Of a stretch of 64,000 bases of DNA, positions 15,716-26,540 are shown in pieces (the stretch's first letter is position 1; every line of letters starts with the position of its first letter). Location: assembly GCA_030035585.1 (NCBI GenBank), contig CM057475.1:3481501-3545500 (forward strand), given 5' to 3'. A model generated the notes under the pieces. The model was not told the DNA's origin. It did no database searches and worked only from the letters and a program-made list of their open reading frames with translations. Source of the stretch: Dugong dugon (taxonomy: Eukaryota > Chordata > Mammalia > Sirenia > Dugongidae). A program made the translations under genes and the position numbers.

Positions 15716-16588
15716 CTGACATTTTTTTTCTTTCAAGTTTTTATATATGTCATCCCATTGCCTTCTTGCCTGTATGTTTTCTGCTGAATAATCTAACCTT
15801 AGTCTTATTGTTTCTCCTCTGTATGTGACTTCTTGTTTTTCAGGAGCTGCTCTCAGGATTCTTTGTGTGCCTTTGGTTTTGTCGAGTGTGAATATGATAT
15901 GCCTTGCTGATTTTCTTTTGGGGTCTCTTGTATATGGGGTTCATTGAGCTTCTTGGATGGCTAGCTTTTCATTTTTCATGATATTGGGGACGTTTTCTGT
16001 CAGCAGTTCCTCAATGATCCTCTCTGTGTTTTCTGTTTTCTCACCCTGTTCTGGAATTCCAATCACTCCCAGATTTTTCCTTTTGACTGTGTGCCTCATA
16101 ACTCTCAGGGTCTCTTCATTTTTCTTTGTTCTTATTTCTGAGTTTTCCTGAAATAGAGTTGTACTCAAGTGTTTGTCATCAGTTCCACTGATCCTGTCTT
16201 CCACGGTTTCAAATATGCTTCTCAGCCCTTTTATGACATCATCCATTTCTGAAATCTTGTTGTTTATCTTTTGGATTTCTAATCGTCTTTGTATAATTTC
16301 TAGTTGTGAATTTATTTTGGCATTTTGTTGCTGCATCATCTTCCTGAATTCTTCCTATTTTTTGTCTGTATTTTCCATGCATTTGTCTATTTTTTCCTCA
16401 AGTTTGTCAGCTTTTTGCCTCAGTTATTGGAAAATTCTGAGTATTAGAGATTTGAATTCCCTATCAGGTACTTCTAGTGCATTTTCTTCCACAGGAGAGT
16501 CATCTGGTGTTTTAATTAGGACACCTACTGGAACCATCCTGTCCTGTTTTTGTAAATGTTTTGAGATTGTCTGCTGTTTTCAGGGCAT
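15716..16588 (-). pseudogene. L1-C ORF1 (RNA-binding protein) with stop codons
   Basis: Aligned to D's ORF1 (23174-22303). The ATG is kept (16588-16586), but the third codon is TGA. A TAG interrupts the coiled coil upstream of 16339. A TGA at 15941 replaces an Arg codon CGA seen in D, a typical CpG decay. The longest open stretch, 15941-16339, contains the coiled-coil end (KISEMDDVIKG), the linker and the RRM start (GVIGIPEQGEK). It keeps the GGG run that D lost, so this stretch is in frame where D is not. Confidence 0.85.
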
Positions 16589-17587
16589 TCAGTAGTTATT
16601 TTTCTCATTTATTGATTGCAGATTTGTTTGTTTCGTCCCTTTTTAAAAAAAAAAAATTTGAGCATGTCTGAGCAAGTGGACTGTGTATTCTTTGTTGTTT
16701 GCTTGTCCGTGCGCTCAATACTTTTCGCCTCCTTCTCCAAATTGCAGGGTCAGTCACTCAGATATGGTACAGCAGGGCAGGTTTAGCTGAAGAGGAGTTA
16801 CTGGGACGGGTTGTTTGTGGCACTTACTACAGCCACCAGGGCGTGTCGGTAATCAGTGCAGGGCAGGTTCCAGTGGGCCGTTCCTGTACTGCTTGGTGGT
16901 GTGATGTCAAGCGCACGGAGCAGGTAGGCAGGATGCAGCAGGGAGATTGTTATGTGTGGAGATAAGATGGATATGGGAGAGACGAGAGAGGAACAGGAGC
17001 CAAAAAACGTAAAAACAAACAAAAAAGAATGCTAGGAGAGCTTGCCGTTGGAATGGAGAGATGAGAGACTATGAAATGGAGAAAAACAGAAAGGGGAAGA
17101 GGAAGAAAAGAAAAGAATGAATAAATAAAAATTAGAAATGTTCAAGAACCGCAAAGCTCCCAGGGATCCCACTGATGCAGCTATGAGGTCTGGGTAAGTC
17201 GCTCTCAGTTGTCACAGTACAGCCTGGCTAGAAGGCATAGAGGTATACAACGCCTGGTGTTCAGGGATCAGAAAAGGAAGGAAGATATAGAGATACGAGA
17301 AACTGAGCGATGAAGAAAGACAAAAAAGGAAAAAGAGGGAAAATAAAACAAAACAAATAAAAGAAAAGAACAAGAAAGGCCCCCCCCAAAAAAGATTAAA
17401 AAATAAATAAAACCACCAAGAAAAGAAATGCCCTCAGGGATCCCTCTGCACTACTGTGGAAGCGGAAGGGGAGTTCTTTGCCATGCAGCTCCGCCTGGCC
17501 AGAAAGGGCTCCCAACTGAAGTAAAGGAAAAGAAAACAAACAAACAATTCAAAACAAACAAACAAACAAAAGCCCCGGGATCCCACC

Positions 17588-18730
17588 AGCATGGTAGCCC
17601 AGACTGGGAAACAGCTCCACACTCGAATGGAGCTCTGCAGCCCCTCAGGAAGAAGCAAAGATGGCACACATAGCCAGGCACTCGAGCAAAAGGAGGGGGA
17701 GGCGGCAAGAGGCAAGCAAGAAATCAAAAGAAGCAGAAAAAAAAAAAAAGCAACACCAGTAGCCAACAAATGGCACTCAGAGAGCCACTAGTGCGGACTG
17801 GTGTTTCTGGACAAGAGTCTGTGTCTGGGGGAAGCAGAGGAGGCCGAGTGTGGGTGAAGAAGGGTAGAGAGTGGGAAAATGTATATCATAAATTGCCGGT
17901 GCTCTGGAGCCCCTCAGGAAGTAGCAAACATGGTGCATGGAGCCAGGCACTTGAGTGAAAGGAGGGGGAGTTGGCGAGAAGCAAGTGAGAAATCAAAAGA
18001 AGCAGAAAAAAAAAAAGCAACACTAGCAGCCAGCAAATGGCACCCAGAGAGCTGCCCGCTTGGGTGTGTGGAATTCAAGCAGCCGGCGCTTCCCGGTCAA
18101 GAGACTGTGGCCGCAGGAAGCAGAGGAACAAACGAACAATAGCCAGGGAAACCCACCAGCACGGTAGCCCAGACTGGGAAGCAGCCGCACACTTGAATGG
18201 AGCTCCGCAGCCCCTCAGGAAGAAGCAAAGATGGCGCACGGAGCCAGGCACTCGAGCGAAAGGAGGGGGAGGTGGCTAGAGGCAAGCAAGAAATCAAAAG
18301 AAGTAGGGAAAAAAAAAAAAAGCAACACCAGCGACCAACAAATGGCACTCAGAGAGCCAGCTAGTGCGGGCTGGTGTTTCTAGACAAGAGACTGTGTCCG
18401 CGGGAAGCAGAGGAGGCCGAGTGTGGGTGAAGAAGGGTGGAGAGTGGGAAAACGTATATCATAAATTGCCGGTGCTCTGGAGCCCCTCAGGAAGAAGCAA
18501 AGTCGGGCCATGGAGCCAGGCACTTGAGTGAAAGGAGGGGGAGGTGGCGAGAGGCAAGTGAGAAATCAAAAGAAGCAGGAAATAAAAGCAACACTAGCAG
18601 CCAACAAATGGCACCCAGGGAGCCACCTGCTTGGGTGTGTGGAATCCAAGCAGCTGGTGCTTCCCGGTAAAGAGACCGTGGCCGCGGGAAAAAGAGGAGG
18701 CCAAACCTGGGCGAAGAGGGGTGGGGGGTG
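17588..18730. repeat. Tandem repeat in L1-C 5' UTR: about 570-bp unit x 2, each made of two 270-300-bp halves
   Basis: 'ggtagccc' occurs at 17593 and 18163, and 'gaagcagagg' at 17831 and 18404 (570-573 bp apart). Within units, 'cccctcagga' occurs at 17641, 17910, 18211 and 18483 (269, 301, 272 bp apart). L1-D has only two such sites (24230, 24515). The C array is therefore a doubling of the arrangement seen in D. Confidence 0.9.
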
Positions 18731-19049
18731 GGAAAGCGCACACTGCAAATGACCAGTTGTTTTATCTCCTGCTGGACGCTCCATGAAGCTCTTTCTTGTA
18801 CCCCCGTTTGCTGGTCCCTGATAGGAGACCAAGATGGTGGATCCACACTGTGTTAGCTGGTAGGGGACCTCTGCATGAATCTCTCCTCACTCTCCGTTCT
18901 CTGTCAGTTTTCTCACTCCATTTGGTGCTTGGCTGAGTTCTTTATCTCTTCATTTGATGTTTTAGGGTTTAAGGACTGTTTTATTCTCTGTTTGGCTTAG
19001 TTTCTTGAATCTTTGCTGTGGCGGGACGGCGTGGTGCTTCTGCTTAGAG

Positions 19050-19059
19050 CGCCATTTTG
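19050..19059 (-). promoter_or_regulatory. YY1-like site at L1-C 5' end
   Basis: The element strand reads CAAAATGGCG about 10-20 bp from the 5' terminus, matching the YY1 core AANATGGC. A YY1 site near +10 directs accurate start-site choice in human L1. The same role here is inferred. Confidence 0.6.
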
Positions 19060-19423
19060 CCGGAACTCCACTCACAGGTTTTTAAGACCTCAGACACTAC
19101 TCACCAAGGTAGAATGTAGAACATTGTCTTTATAAACTGTGTTATGGCAATTGAGTTAGATGTTCCCAGAGACCATGGTCCCCACAGCCCTCTGCCCAGT
19201 AATTCAGTCCCTCAGGGAGTTTGGATGTGTCTATGGGGCTTCCATGACCTTTCCTTGTACAAGTTGTGCTAGTTTACCCTGTATTGTGTACTGTCTCACC
19301 CTTCCACCAAAATACCACTTATCTATTGCCTATTTAGTATTTCACCCCCACCCCTCTCATCCCTGGTAACCAACAAAGATTGTTACATTTTGTGTGTGAA
19401 CTTCTTCATGGGTTTTTACAATA

Positions 19424-21765
19424 GTGGTCTCATACAATATTTGTCCTTTTGTGATTGACTTATTTCACTCAGCATAATGTCCTCCAGTTTCATCCATGTT
19501 ATGAGATGCTTCATAGATTCATAGTTGTTCTTTCTTGTTGCATAGTACTCCATTGTGTGTATGTACCTTAGTTTGTTTATCCATTCATCTGTTGATGGGC
19601 ATCTAGGTTGTTTCCATTTTTTGCTATTGTGAACAACGCTGCCATGAAATAGGTGTGCATATGTCTATTCGAGTGACGACTCTTATCTCTCTAGGATATA
19701 TTCCTAGGAGTGGGATTGCTAATCGAATAGTACGTCTATTTCTAGCTTTCTGAGGAAGCGCCATATCATTTTCCAAAATGGTTGTATCATTTTCCATTCC
19801 CACCAGCAGTGCATAAGAGTTCTGAATCCCCGCAGCCCCTCCAACATTTGTTATTTCAAGTGTTTTGGATTCATGCCAGTAATACTGGGGTGAGATGGTC
19901 TCTCATCGTAGTTTTAATTTGCATTTCTCTAATGGATAGTGATCGCGAGCATTTCCTCATGTGTCTGTTGGCCATTTGAATGTCTTCTTTGGCGAAGTGT
20001 CTGTTCATTTCCTTTGCCCATTTTTTAATAGGATTATTTGTCTTTTTGTTGTAGAGGTGTTGGATTTTCTTGTAGATTATGGAGATTAGACCTTTGTCTG
20101 ACTTGTACTGTCTAAAAATTTTTTCCCACTCTGTAGGTTCTCTTTTTACTCTTTTGGTGATGTCTTTTGAAGAGCATAGGTGTTTGATTTTTAGAAGATC
20201 CCAGTTATCTAGCTTATCTTTTTGGGGTTTGTGCATTGATGGTTATGGTTTGTATCCTATTAATGCTGTGTATTAAGGCCTGTAGTATTGGTCCTATATT
20301 TTCTTCTATGAACTTTATAGGCTTTATATTCAGGTCTTTGATCCATTTTGAAGAAGTTTTTGTATACGGCGTGAGGTATGGGTCTTGTTTCATTTTTTTG
20401 CAGATGGATATCCAGTTTTGCCAGCACCATTTGTTAAAAAGACTGTCTTTTCCCCATGTGATGGACTTCGGGCCCTTGTCGAAGATCAGGTGACCGTAGG
20501 TGGATGGATTTACATCTGGGTTCTCAATTCTGTTCCATTGGTCAATGTATCTGTCGTTGTACCAGTACCAGGCTGTTTTGACTACTGTAGCTGTATAGTA
20601 GGTTCTGATGTCAGGTAGTGCAAGTCCTCCAACTTTATTCTTCTTCAGTAGTGCTTTACTTATTCGGGGCTTCTTCCCTTTCCATATAAAGTGAATGATT
20701 AGTTTTCCATCTCTTTGAAGAATGTTGTTGGTATTTGGATCAGGATTGCGTTGTATTTGCAAATTGCTTTGTGTAGAATTGTCATTTTCACAATGTTGAG
20801 TCTTTCTATCCATGAACATGGTATGCTTTTCCATTTATGTAGATCCCTTTGGGTTTCATGCAGTAGTGTTTTGTAATTTTCTTTGTATACATCTTTTACA
20901 TCCCTGGTCAGATTTATTCCTAAGTATTTTATCTTTTCAGGGGCTATTGAAAATGTTATTGTTTTCCTGATTTCCTTTTCATCATTCTCCTTACTGGTGT
21001 ATAGGAATCCAAATGATTTTTGAATGTTTATTTTGTATCCTGCTACTCTGGTAAATCTTTCTATTATTTCCAGAAGGTTTCTCATGGAGTCTTTAAGGTT
21101 TTCTATGTATAGTATCATATCATCTGCAAACAGGGACAGTTTAACTTCTTCATTACCAATTTGGATGGCCTTTATTTCTTTCTCTTGCCTTCTTGCTCTA
21201 GCTAGAACTTCCAGCACAATGTTAAATAAGAGTGGTGATAAAGGGCATCCTTGTCTTGTTCCTGTTTTCAAGGGGAATGTTTTCAGCCTCTCTCTACTAA
21301 GAATGATGTTGGCCATTGGTTTTGCATAGACGCCCTTTATTATGTTGAGAAATTTCCCTTCTATACCTATTTTATTTAGAGTTTTCATCAGGAATGGGTG
21401 TTGGACTTTGTCAAATGCCTTTCCTGCATCAATTGAGATGATCATGTGATTCTTTTCTTTCTTTTTATTTATGTGGCGGATTATGTTGATTCATTTTCTA
21501 ATGTTGAACCATCCTTGCATACCTGGTATGAATCCTACTTGATCGTGGTGTATTATTTTTTTGATATGATGCTGAATTCTATTGGCTAGAATTTTGTTCA
21601 GAATTTTTGCATCTATATTCATGAGAGATATTGGTCTGAAATTTTCTTTTTTTGTGATGTGTTTGCCTGGTTTTGGTATCAGCGTTATGCTGGCTTCATA
21701 GAATGAATTTGGAAGTGTTGCTTCCTCTTCTATGCTCTGAAATAGCTTGAGCAGTACTGGTACAA
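19424..21765 (-). pseudogene. L1-D ORF2, N-terminally deleted (reverse transcriptase and C-terminal region only)
   Basis: Three long overlapping-frame segments cover the reverse transcriptase and beyond. 20699-21445 (248 residues) has [23 protein letters not shown] and the intact catalytic box [12 protein letters not shown] (box at 21119-21130). 20214-20834 has the [11 protein letters not shown] and [16 protein letters not shown] regions. 19871-20236 holds the region around LYSSKD-like sequence. Sequence jumps at about 21766 from 'actggtacaag' straight into inter-ORF sequence, so about 1.5 kb present in copy C (13652-15183) is missing, including the whole endonuclease. The 21491-21967 frame reads through this join. 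Without endonuclease and with frameshifts it is not autonomous. Confidence 0.88.
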
Positions 21766-22302
21766 GCTTTTTCTTTTGTTTGTGGATTTTGTTTTTCATT
21801 TCTTTTATTTTTGTAGTTTTTGTTTTTGCCGAGACTTTATGTTTTTCATCTTTATTTTTATGAGTTGGTTTGTTAACTTTATTTCTGGTTACCATGAATT
21901 TTACCCTTGTCTTTCTAAGTTTGAAGCAGTCTACCATTTCTTGGTATTGCCTTGCCTTCCTCTCCATTAGAAGGTTCTATACCTATGCCGTTTATTCCCT
22001 CTTTTATTGTTTTGAGTTGTCGTCATTTACTGATTAACGGCTCTGATTCCCCATTGTACGTCTTTTCTTTTTGGATAGTCTTCGAGAGTTCATTTCCTTG
22101 ATTGGTACCTGGCTGGTATGATCCTGCATCCGAGATTCTGCCTGTTGGCTGAAGTTCTTGTCCGCATATCAAAGAACTCTCTTTAATAATTCTTGTAAGT
22201 TTGGTTTGACTTTTACATATTCCCTATTTTCTGTTTATCTGGAAATGACCTAATTTCACCATGAAATTTGAAGGAGAATTTTTCAGGATATATTATTCTT
22301 GG

Positions 22303-23174
22303 CTAGCAATTTTTTTCTTTCAAGATTTTATATATGTCATCCCATTGCCTTCTTGCCTGCATGGTTTTTCCCAAATAATCTGACCTTAGTCTTATTGTTT
22401 CTCTTCTGTATGTGACTTGTTGTTTTTCATGAGCTACTCTCAGGATTCTTTGTTTGTCTTTGGTTTTGGTGAGTGTGGTTATGATATTCCTTGGTGTTTT
22501 TGTTTTGGGGTCTATCCTATATGGGGTTCGTTGAGCTTCTTGGATGGCCAGCTTTTCATCTTTCATGATATCGGGGAAGTTTTCTGTCAGCAGTTCTTCA
22601 ATGATCCTCTTTGTGTTTTCTGTTTTCTCCCCCTGTTCTGGAATTCCAATCCCTCGGAAATTTTTACTTTTGATTGTATCCCACATATCTCTCAGGGCTC
22701 TTCATTTTTCTTTATTCTTTTTTTCTGAGTTTTCCTCAAACAGAGCTGTATCAAAGTGGTTTTTTTCAATTCCTCTGATCCTGTCTTCCACGGTTTCAAA
22801 TCTGCTTGTCAGCCTTTTATGACGTCGTCCATTTCTGAAATCTTGTTGTTTATCTTTTGAATTTCTAATTGTCTTTGTATAATTTCTAGTTGTGAATTTA
22901 TTTTGGCATTTTGTTCCTGCATTATTTTCCTGAATTCTTCCAATTTTTTGTCTGTATTTTCCATGAATTTGTCTTTTTTTCCCTCATGTTTGGTAGCTTT
23001 TTGCCTCAGTTCTTGGAGAATTCTGAGTATTAGAGGTTTGAATTCCCTATCAGGTAGTCCTAGTGCATTTTCTTCCACTGTAAAGTTTTCTGGTGTTTTA
23101 TTTTGGGCACCTATTGGAACTATCCTGTCTTGTTTTTCTAAATGTTTTGGTATTGTCTGCTGTCCATGGGGCAT
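22303..23174 (-). pseudogene. L1-D ORF1 (RNA-binding protein), one frameshift
   Basis: Starts at ATG 23174-23172 (MPHGQQTIPKHL). The N-terminal and coiled-coil part runs open to 22809 (KLEEFRKIMQEQNAKI, then KISEMDDVIKG). The RRM and C-terminal domain continue in another frame from about 22686 to the stop at 22303 (GIGIPEQGEK, then RRQWDDIYKILKEKNC). The shift is explained by one missing base: D has 'agcctttt' where C has 'agccctttt', near 22812. The total of 872 nt fits a 290-residue ORF1 less one base. This is the least damaged complete ORF in the nest. Confidence 0.88.
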
Positions 23175-24840
23175 TCAGTAGTTATTTTTTTATTTATTAA
23201 CTGAAGATTTGTTTGTTTCATCCCTTTTTTTTTTTTTTTAAAGTTTGAGTATGTCTGAGCAGGCAGACTGTGTGTTCTTTGTTGTTTGCTCATCTGTGGT
23301 CACAATATTTTTCACCTCTTTCTCCAAATGGCAGGGTCAGTCACTCAGATATGGTATGGCAGGGCAGGTCTAGCTGAAGAGGAGTTACTGGGAAGGGTTG
23401 TTTGTGGCACTTACTACAGCTACCAGGGTGTGTTGCTAATAAGTGCAGGGCAGGTTCCAGTAGGCCTTGCCTGTGCTGCTTCGTGGTATGATGTTAAGTG
23501 CACAGTTCAGTTAGGCAGGATGTGGCAGGGAGATTGTTATGTGTGGAGGTAAGATGGACATGGGAGAGAGGAGAGAGGAACAGGAGCCAAAAACATACCA
23601 AAAAAAAAAAAAAAAAAGAATGCTAGGGGAGCTTGCCGTTGGAGTGGAGAGATGAGAGACTATGAAATGGAGAAAAACAGAAAGGGGAAGAGGAAGAAAA
23701 GAAAAGAATGAATAAATAAAAATCGGAAAGGTTAAAGAACCTCAGAGTTCCCAGGGATCCCACTGGTGTAGCTATGAGGTCTGGGGAAGTTGCTCCCAGG
23801 TGTTGCTGTACAGCCTGGCTAGAAGGTGTAGAGGTATACAACACCAGGTATTCAGGGAAGAGAAAGTGAAGGAACATATAGAGAGATGAGAAACTGAGTA
23901 ATGAAGAAAGACAAAAAGAGAAAAAGAGCAAAAAGAAAACAAAACAAGTAGAAAAAGGAACACGAAATCCCCCAAAAAAACAGAAAAAAAGAAAAAAAAA
24001 AAACAAAAAAATAAATGCCCTCCAGGATCTCTCTGCACATGCGTGCAAGATGAGGGGGTAGTCTCCTTGCCACACAGCACTGCCTAGCCAGAATGGGCTC
24101 CCAACTCAAGAAAAGGAAAATAAAACAAACAAACAATTCAAAACATACAAACAAACAGAAGCCCCAGGATCCCACCAGCACAGCAGCCGAGACCGGGAAG
24201 GAGCTCCACGCTGGAATGGAGCTCTACAGCCCCTCAGGAAGAAGCAAAGATGGCGCACGGAGCCAGGTGTTTGAGCAAAAGGAGGGGGAGGTGGTGAGAG
24301 ATAAGGAAGAAATCAAAAGAAGCAGAAAAAAAAAGCAACACCAGTAGCCAACAAATGGCACTCAGAGAGCCAGCTAGTGCAGGCTGGTCAAATCCAAGCA
24401 GCCGGTGTTTCTTGGAGAAGAGACTGTGCCCACAGGAAGCCGAGGGGGCCGAGTGTGGGTGAAGAAGTGTAGGGAGTGGGAAAGCATATATCACAAATTA
24501 CCAGAGCTCTGCAGCCCCTCAGGAAAATTACTGGTCGTTTTATCTCCCACTGGACACTCAGTGAAACTGCTTTCTCGTACCCCCGTTTGCTGGTCTCTGA
24601 TAGGAGACCAAGATGGTGGATCCATGCTGCGTTAGCTGGTAGGGGACCTCTGCATGAATCTCTCCTCACTCTCCGTTCTCTGACAGTTTTCTCACTCCAT
24701 TTGGTGCTTGGCTGAGTTCTTTATCTTTTCATTTGATGTTTTAGGGTTGTTTTTTTCTCTGTTTGGCTTAGTTTCTTGAATCTTTGCTGTGGAGGGACGG
24801 CGTGGTGCTTCTGCCTAGAGCACCATTTTGCTGGATGTCC
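23175..24840 (-). promoter_or_regulatory. L1-D 5' UTR / internal promoter, short-monomer form
   Basis: About 1.67 kb. It aligns with C's 5' UTR on both sides but contains only two 'cccctcagga' half-units (24230 and 24515) instead of four. The outer core from about 24530 to 24840 matches C closely ('cgtacccccgtttgctgg', 'accaagatggtgga'). Long A- and T-rich stretches occur at 23226-23240 and 23598-23616. Promoter role inferred from the L1 family. Confidence 0.75.
24821..24830 (-). promoter_or_regulatory. YY1-like site at L1-D 5' end
   Basis: The element strand reads CAAAATGGTG, one base off the AANATGGC core (C to T at the CpG-linked position), about 10 bp inside the 5' end fixed by the target duplication at 24841. 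Confidence 0.5.
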
Positions 24841-24859
24841 AGACATATGATTCTTGATT

Positions 24860-25610
24860 GGCAATTTTTTCTTTCAAGATTTTGTATATGTCATCCCATT
24901 CCCTTCTTTCCTGCATGGTTTATGATGATAAATCAATGCTTAGTCTTATTGATACCACTTTGTAAGTGATATTTTGCTTTTCACTAGCTGCTCTCAAAAT
25001 TCTTTCCTTGTCTTTGGTTTTGGAAAGTTTGATTATGATATGTCTTGGTGAATTTCTTTTGGGCTCTATCCTCTATGGGGTTCGCTGAGTTTCCTGGATG
25101 GAAATCTTCTTGTGTTTTATGATATTTGGGAAATTTTCTGCCAATATATCTTCATAAATTCTCTGTGTACTTTTTCTTTCTCTTGCTCTTTTGGAATTCC
25201 TATTATGCATAAATTACTCCTCTTGGTGGTTTCCCACATAACTCTTAGACATTCTTCATTTTTCTTCAGTATTTTTTCTGATTATTCTACAAACAAATTA
25301 GTATCAAGGGACTTGTCCTCTATTTTGCTGATTCTTTCTTCCATTTATTCAATTCTACTGTGTTCTTCCATTGAGTTATGTATTTCTAGTATTTTATTGT
25401 TAAGCTTCTGAATTACTACTTGTTTTTTTATGGTTTCTATTTGTCGGTTGAGTTTGTTGTTTTTGTTCTTGTATTGTTTTCTCAAATTCTTCTATATATT
25501 TTTCTGTTTTCTTTGATCTCATTGAGGAGCCTAAATATAAGTATTTTGAATTCTTTATTCCTTCCCATATGGACGGGAGAGGCCCTTTGTGAATGCACAA
25601 ATTGTCAGCT
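24860..25610 (-). pseudogene. L1-B ORF1 relic
   Basis: Only the N-terminal coiled-coil side is open: 25400-25600 includes EKYIEEFEKTIQEQKQQ, the same register as EEFRKIMQEQN in copy D. The RRM and C-terminal domain are recognisable only as DNA similarity from 24860 to 25380, with many stops. More diverged than the ORF1s of A, C and D, as expected for the outermost element. Confidence 0.75.
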
Positions 25611-26540
25611 TTATAGTTGGTGAGGAGTCAAGGGGTCTCACAGCACGTGCATTTGGCCTACAGGAACTGTCTCGATGTGGGATATGTGAAGTTGCAGGTG
25701 GGCAGTCATTGGTTGAGGGTACTGAGATCTGTTTGTCATTGGGCAGTGTGCAGGTGGCACTTGTTGGGAAGTGCCAGGAAATTGTTGGTGAGGTGATGTG
25801 CCTACCTGTTTGGTCACTGGGCAGGCACACAGGGAGCACTCCTGCTGGTCACCAGGTTATGGAAGGGATGAACACGTGCTGCTGGTCACCAGGCAGGCGG
25901 GATGGGGGATCACACTCTGCCAGTCACCAGGTATGAGTGCTGGGGCAACTCTCCATAGTCCACAGCTGGTCATCAGGGCTTGACCTGATTAAATGTGAGG
26001 TGGGGGGGTGGTGCTGCCTGTGGAGTCTGGCAGGGTGCAGGACCTCTAGTCATTGCTCTATGGATCCACTATGCTGTGGACGTTTCCTATGCAAATTGTC
26101 AGGTGATTAGTTCTACCCCTAGTTCTTGGCTCTTTCCCTGCTCCTTGGTCACCAGGATCCTTGAGGCTCTTGCTGCCTTCTTGCACTTTCCCTCCTTAGA
26201 TCTGGTTCATGTCCTGCACACCTTGCTTCACTCTGGTTTTGTCTACACAGTATCTCTTTCTTCTGTTGGGAATTCTGTGAAGTTTCCTTCCTGTGATCCT
26301 CAGCCAGGAACACTCCTTGCTTTGTCTCAAGATGGTCACTCTACACCAGGCTGTCTGGCAGGGTGCCTATGATCCATAAGTCTCCTTGTTCCCTTTTTTC
26401 ATTCAGTCTCTACTTCCACTCCGTGTTTGGTGGGTGCTTAGGGTTCCAAGGTTGTAATCTGTATCTGTTTCACTTGGTTTCTGGAGTTTTTATTGTAGGG
26501 GAACACTATGGGGTTTCTGACTAAGCTGCCATTTTGGACT
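25611..26540 (-). promoter_or_regulatory. L1-B 5' UTR / promoter relic with YY1-like terminal site
   Basis: GC-richer than ORF1. It holds a short-period degenerate repeat at 25812-25977 ('ggtcaccagg'-type blocks at 25812, 25847, 25884, 25922 and 25968, 35-46 bp apart), a different repeat from those in A, C and D. The outer core resembles the other copies. At 26528-26537 the element strand reads CCAAAATGGC, a YY1-like site at the 5' end. Confidence 0.65.

Larger units (their letters stand above)
10141..19069 (-). mobile_element. L1-C: full-length L1 (8.9 kb) inside L1-D
   Basis: Read right to left it has a 2.5-kb 5' UTR (19069-16589), ORF1 (16588 to about 15716), inter-ORF, ORF2 (15120-11326) and a 1.2-kb 3' UTR ending in a T-rich tract at 10141. 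Target duplications at 10125-10140 and 19070-19084 set the ends. It is the innermost and so the latest insertion of its branch. It is unusually long because of an expanded 5' UTR and a 3' UTR with an internal duplication. Both ORFs are broken. Confidence 0.92.
16589..19069 (-). promoter_or_regulatory. L1-C 5' UTR / internal promoter with expanded monomers
   Basis: About 2.5 kb. The half nearest ORF1 (16589-17580) matches D's 5' UTR. The middle (17588-18730) is two tandem 570-bp units, where D has about half that. The outer end (18740-19069) is the conserved core shared with A, B and D. Each unit contains 'aagatggc'-type sequence, that is GCCATCTT on the element strand, a YY1-like core. Monomer-type 5' UTRs are known from mouse L1s; promoter activity here is inferred. 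Confidence 0.75.
9798..24840 (-). mobile_element. L1-D: full-span L1 with internal ORF2 deletion, itself split by L1-C
   Basis: D consists of 9798-10140 (T-tail and part of the 3' UTR) and 19070-24840 (rest of 3' UTR, ORF2, ORF1, 5' UTR), about 6.1 kb in total. L1-C occupies 10141-19069. A perfect 14-bp target duplication (9784-9797 and 24841-24854) defines the ends. The 5' end near 24840 carries 'caccattttgctgg', a YY1-like site, so the insertion retained its 5' end. ORF1 has a frameshift, and ORF2 lacks its N-terminal third or so. Confidence 0.9.
24841..26540 (-). mobile_element. L1-B, right piece (ORF1 and 5' UTR)
   Basis: Continues L1-B after the nested insertions. ORF1 homology runs from about 24860 ('ttttttctttcaagatttt', also found at the ORF1 3' ends of C and D) to about 25610, followed by a 5' UTR to about 26540. 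Its outer part aligns with the A, C and D cores ('aagatggtcactcta', 'gtttctggag'). The element's 5' end is marked by 'gccattttgg' at 26528. Confidence 0.8.

Noticed and set aside
17428-18846. Overlapping frames on both strands, several with repeated peptides
   Set aside because: They follow the tandem units of the L1-C 5' UTR. No start context, domain or conservation beyond the DNA repeat.
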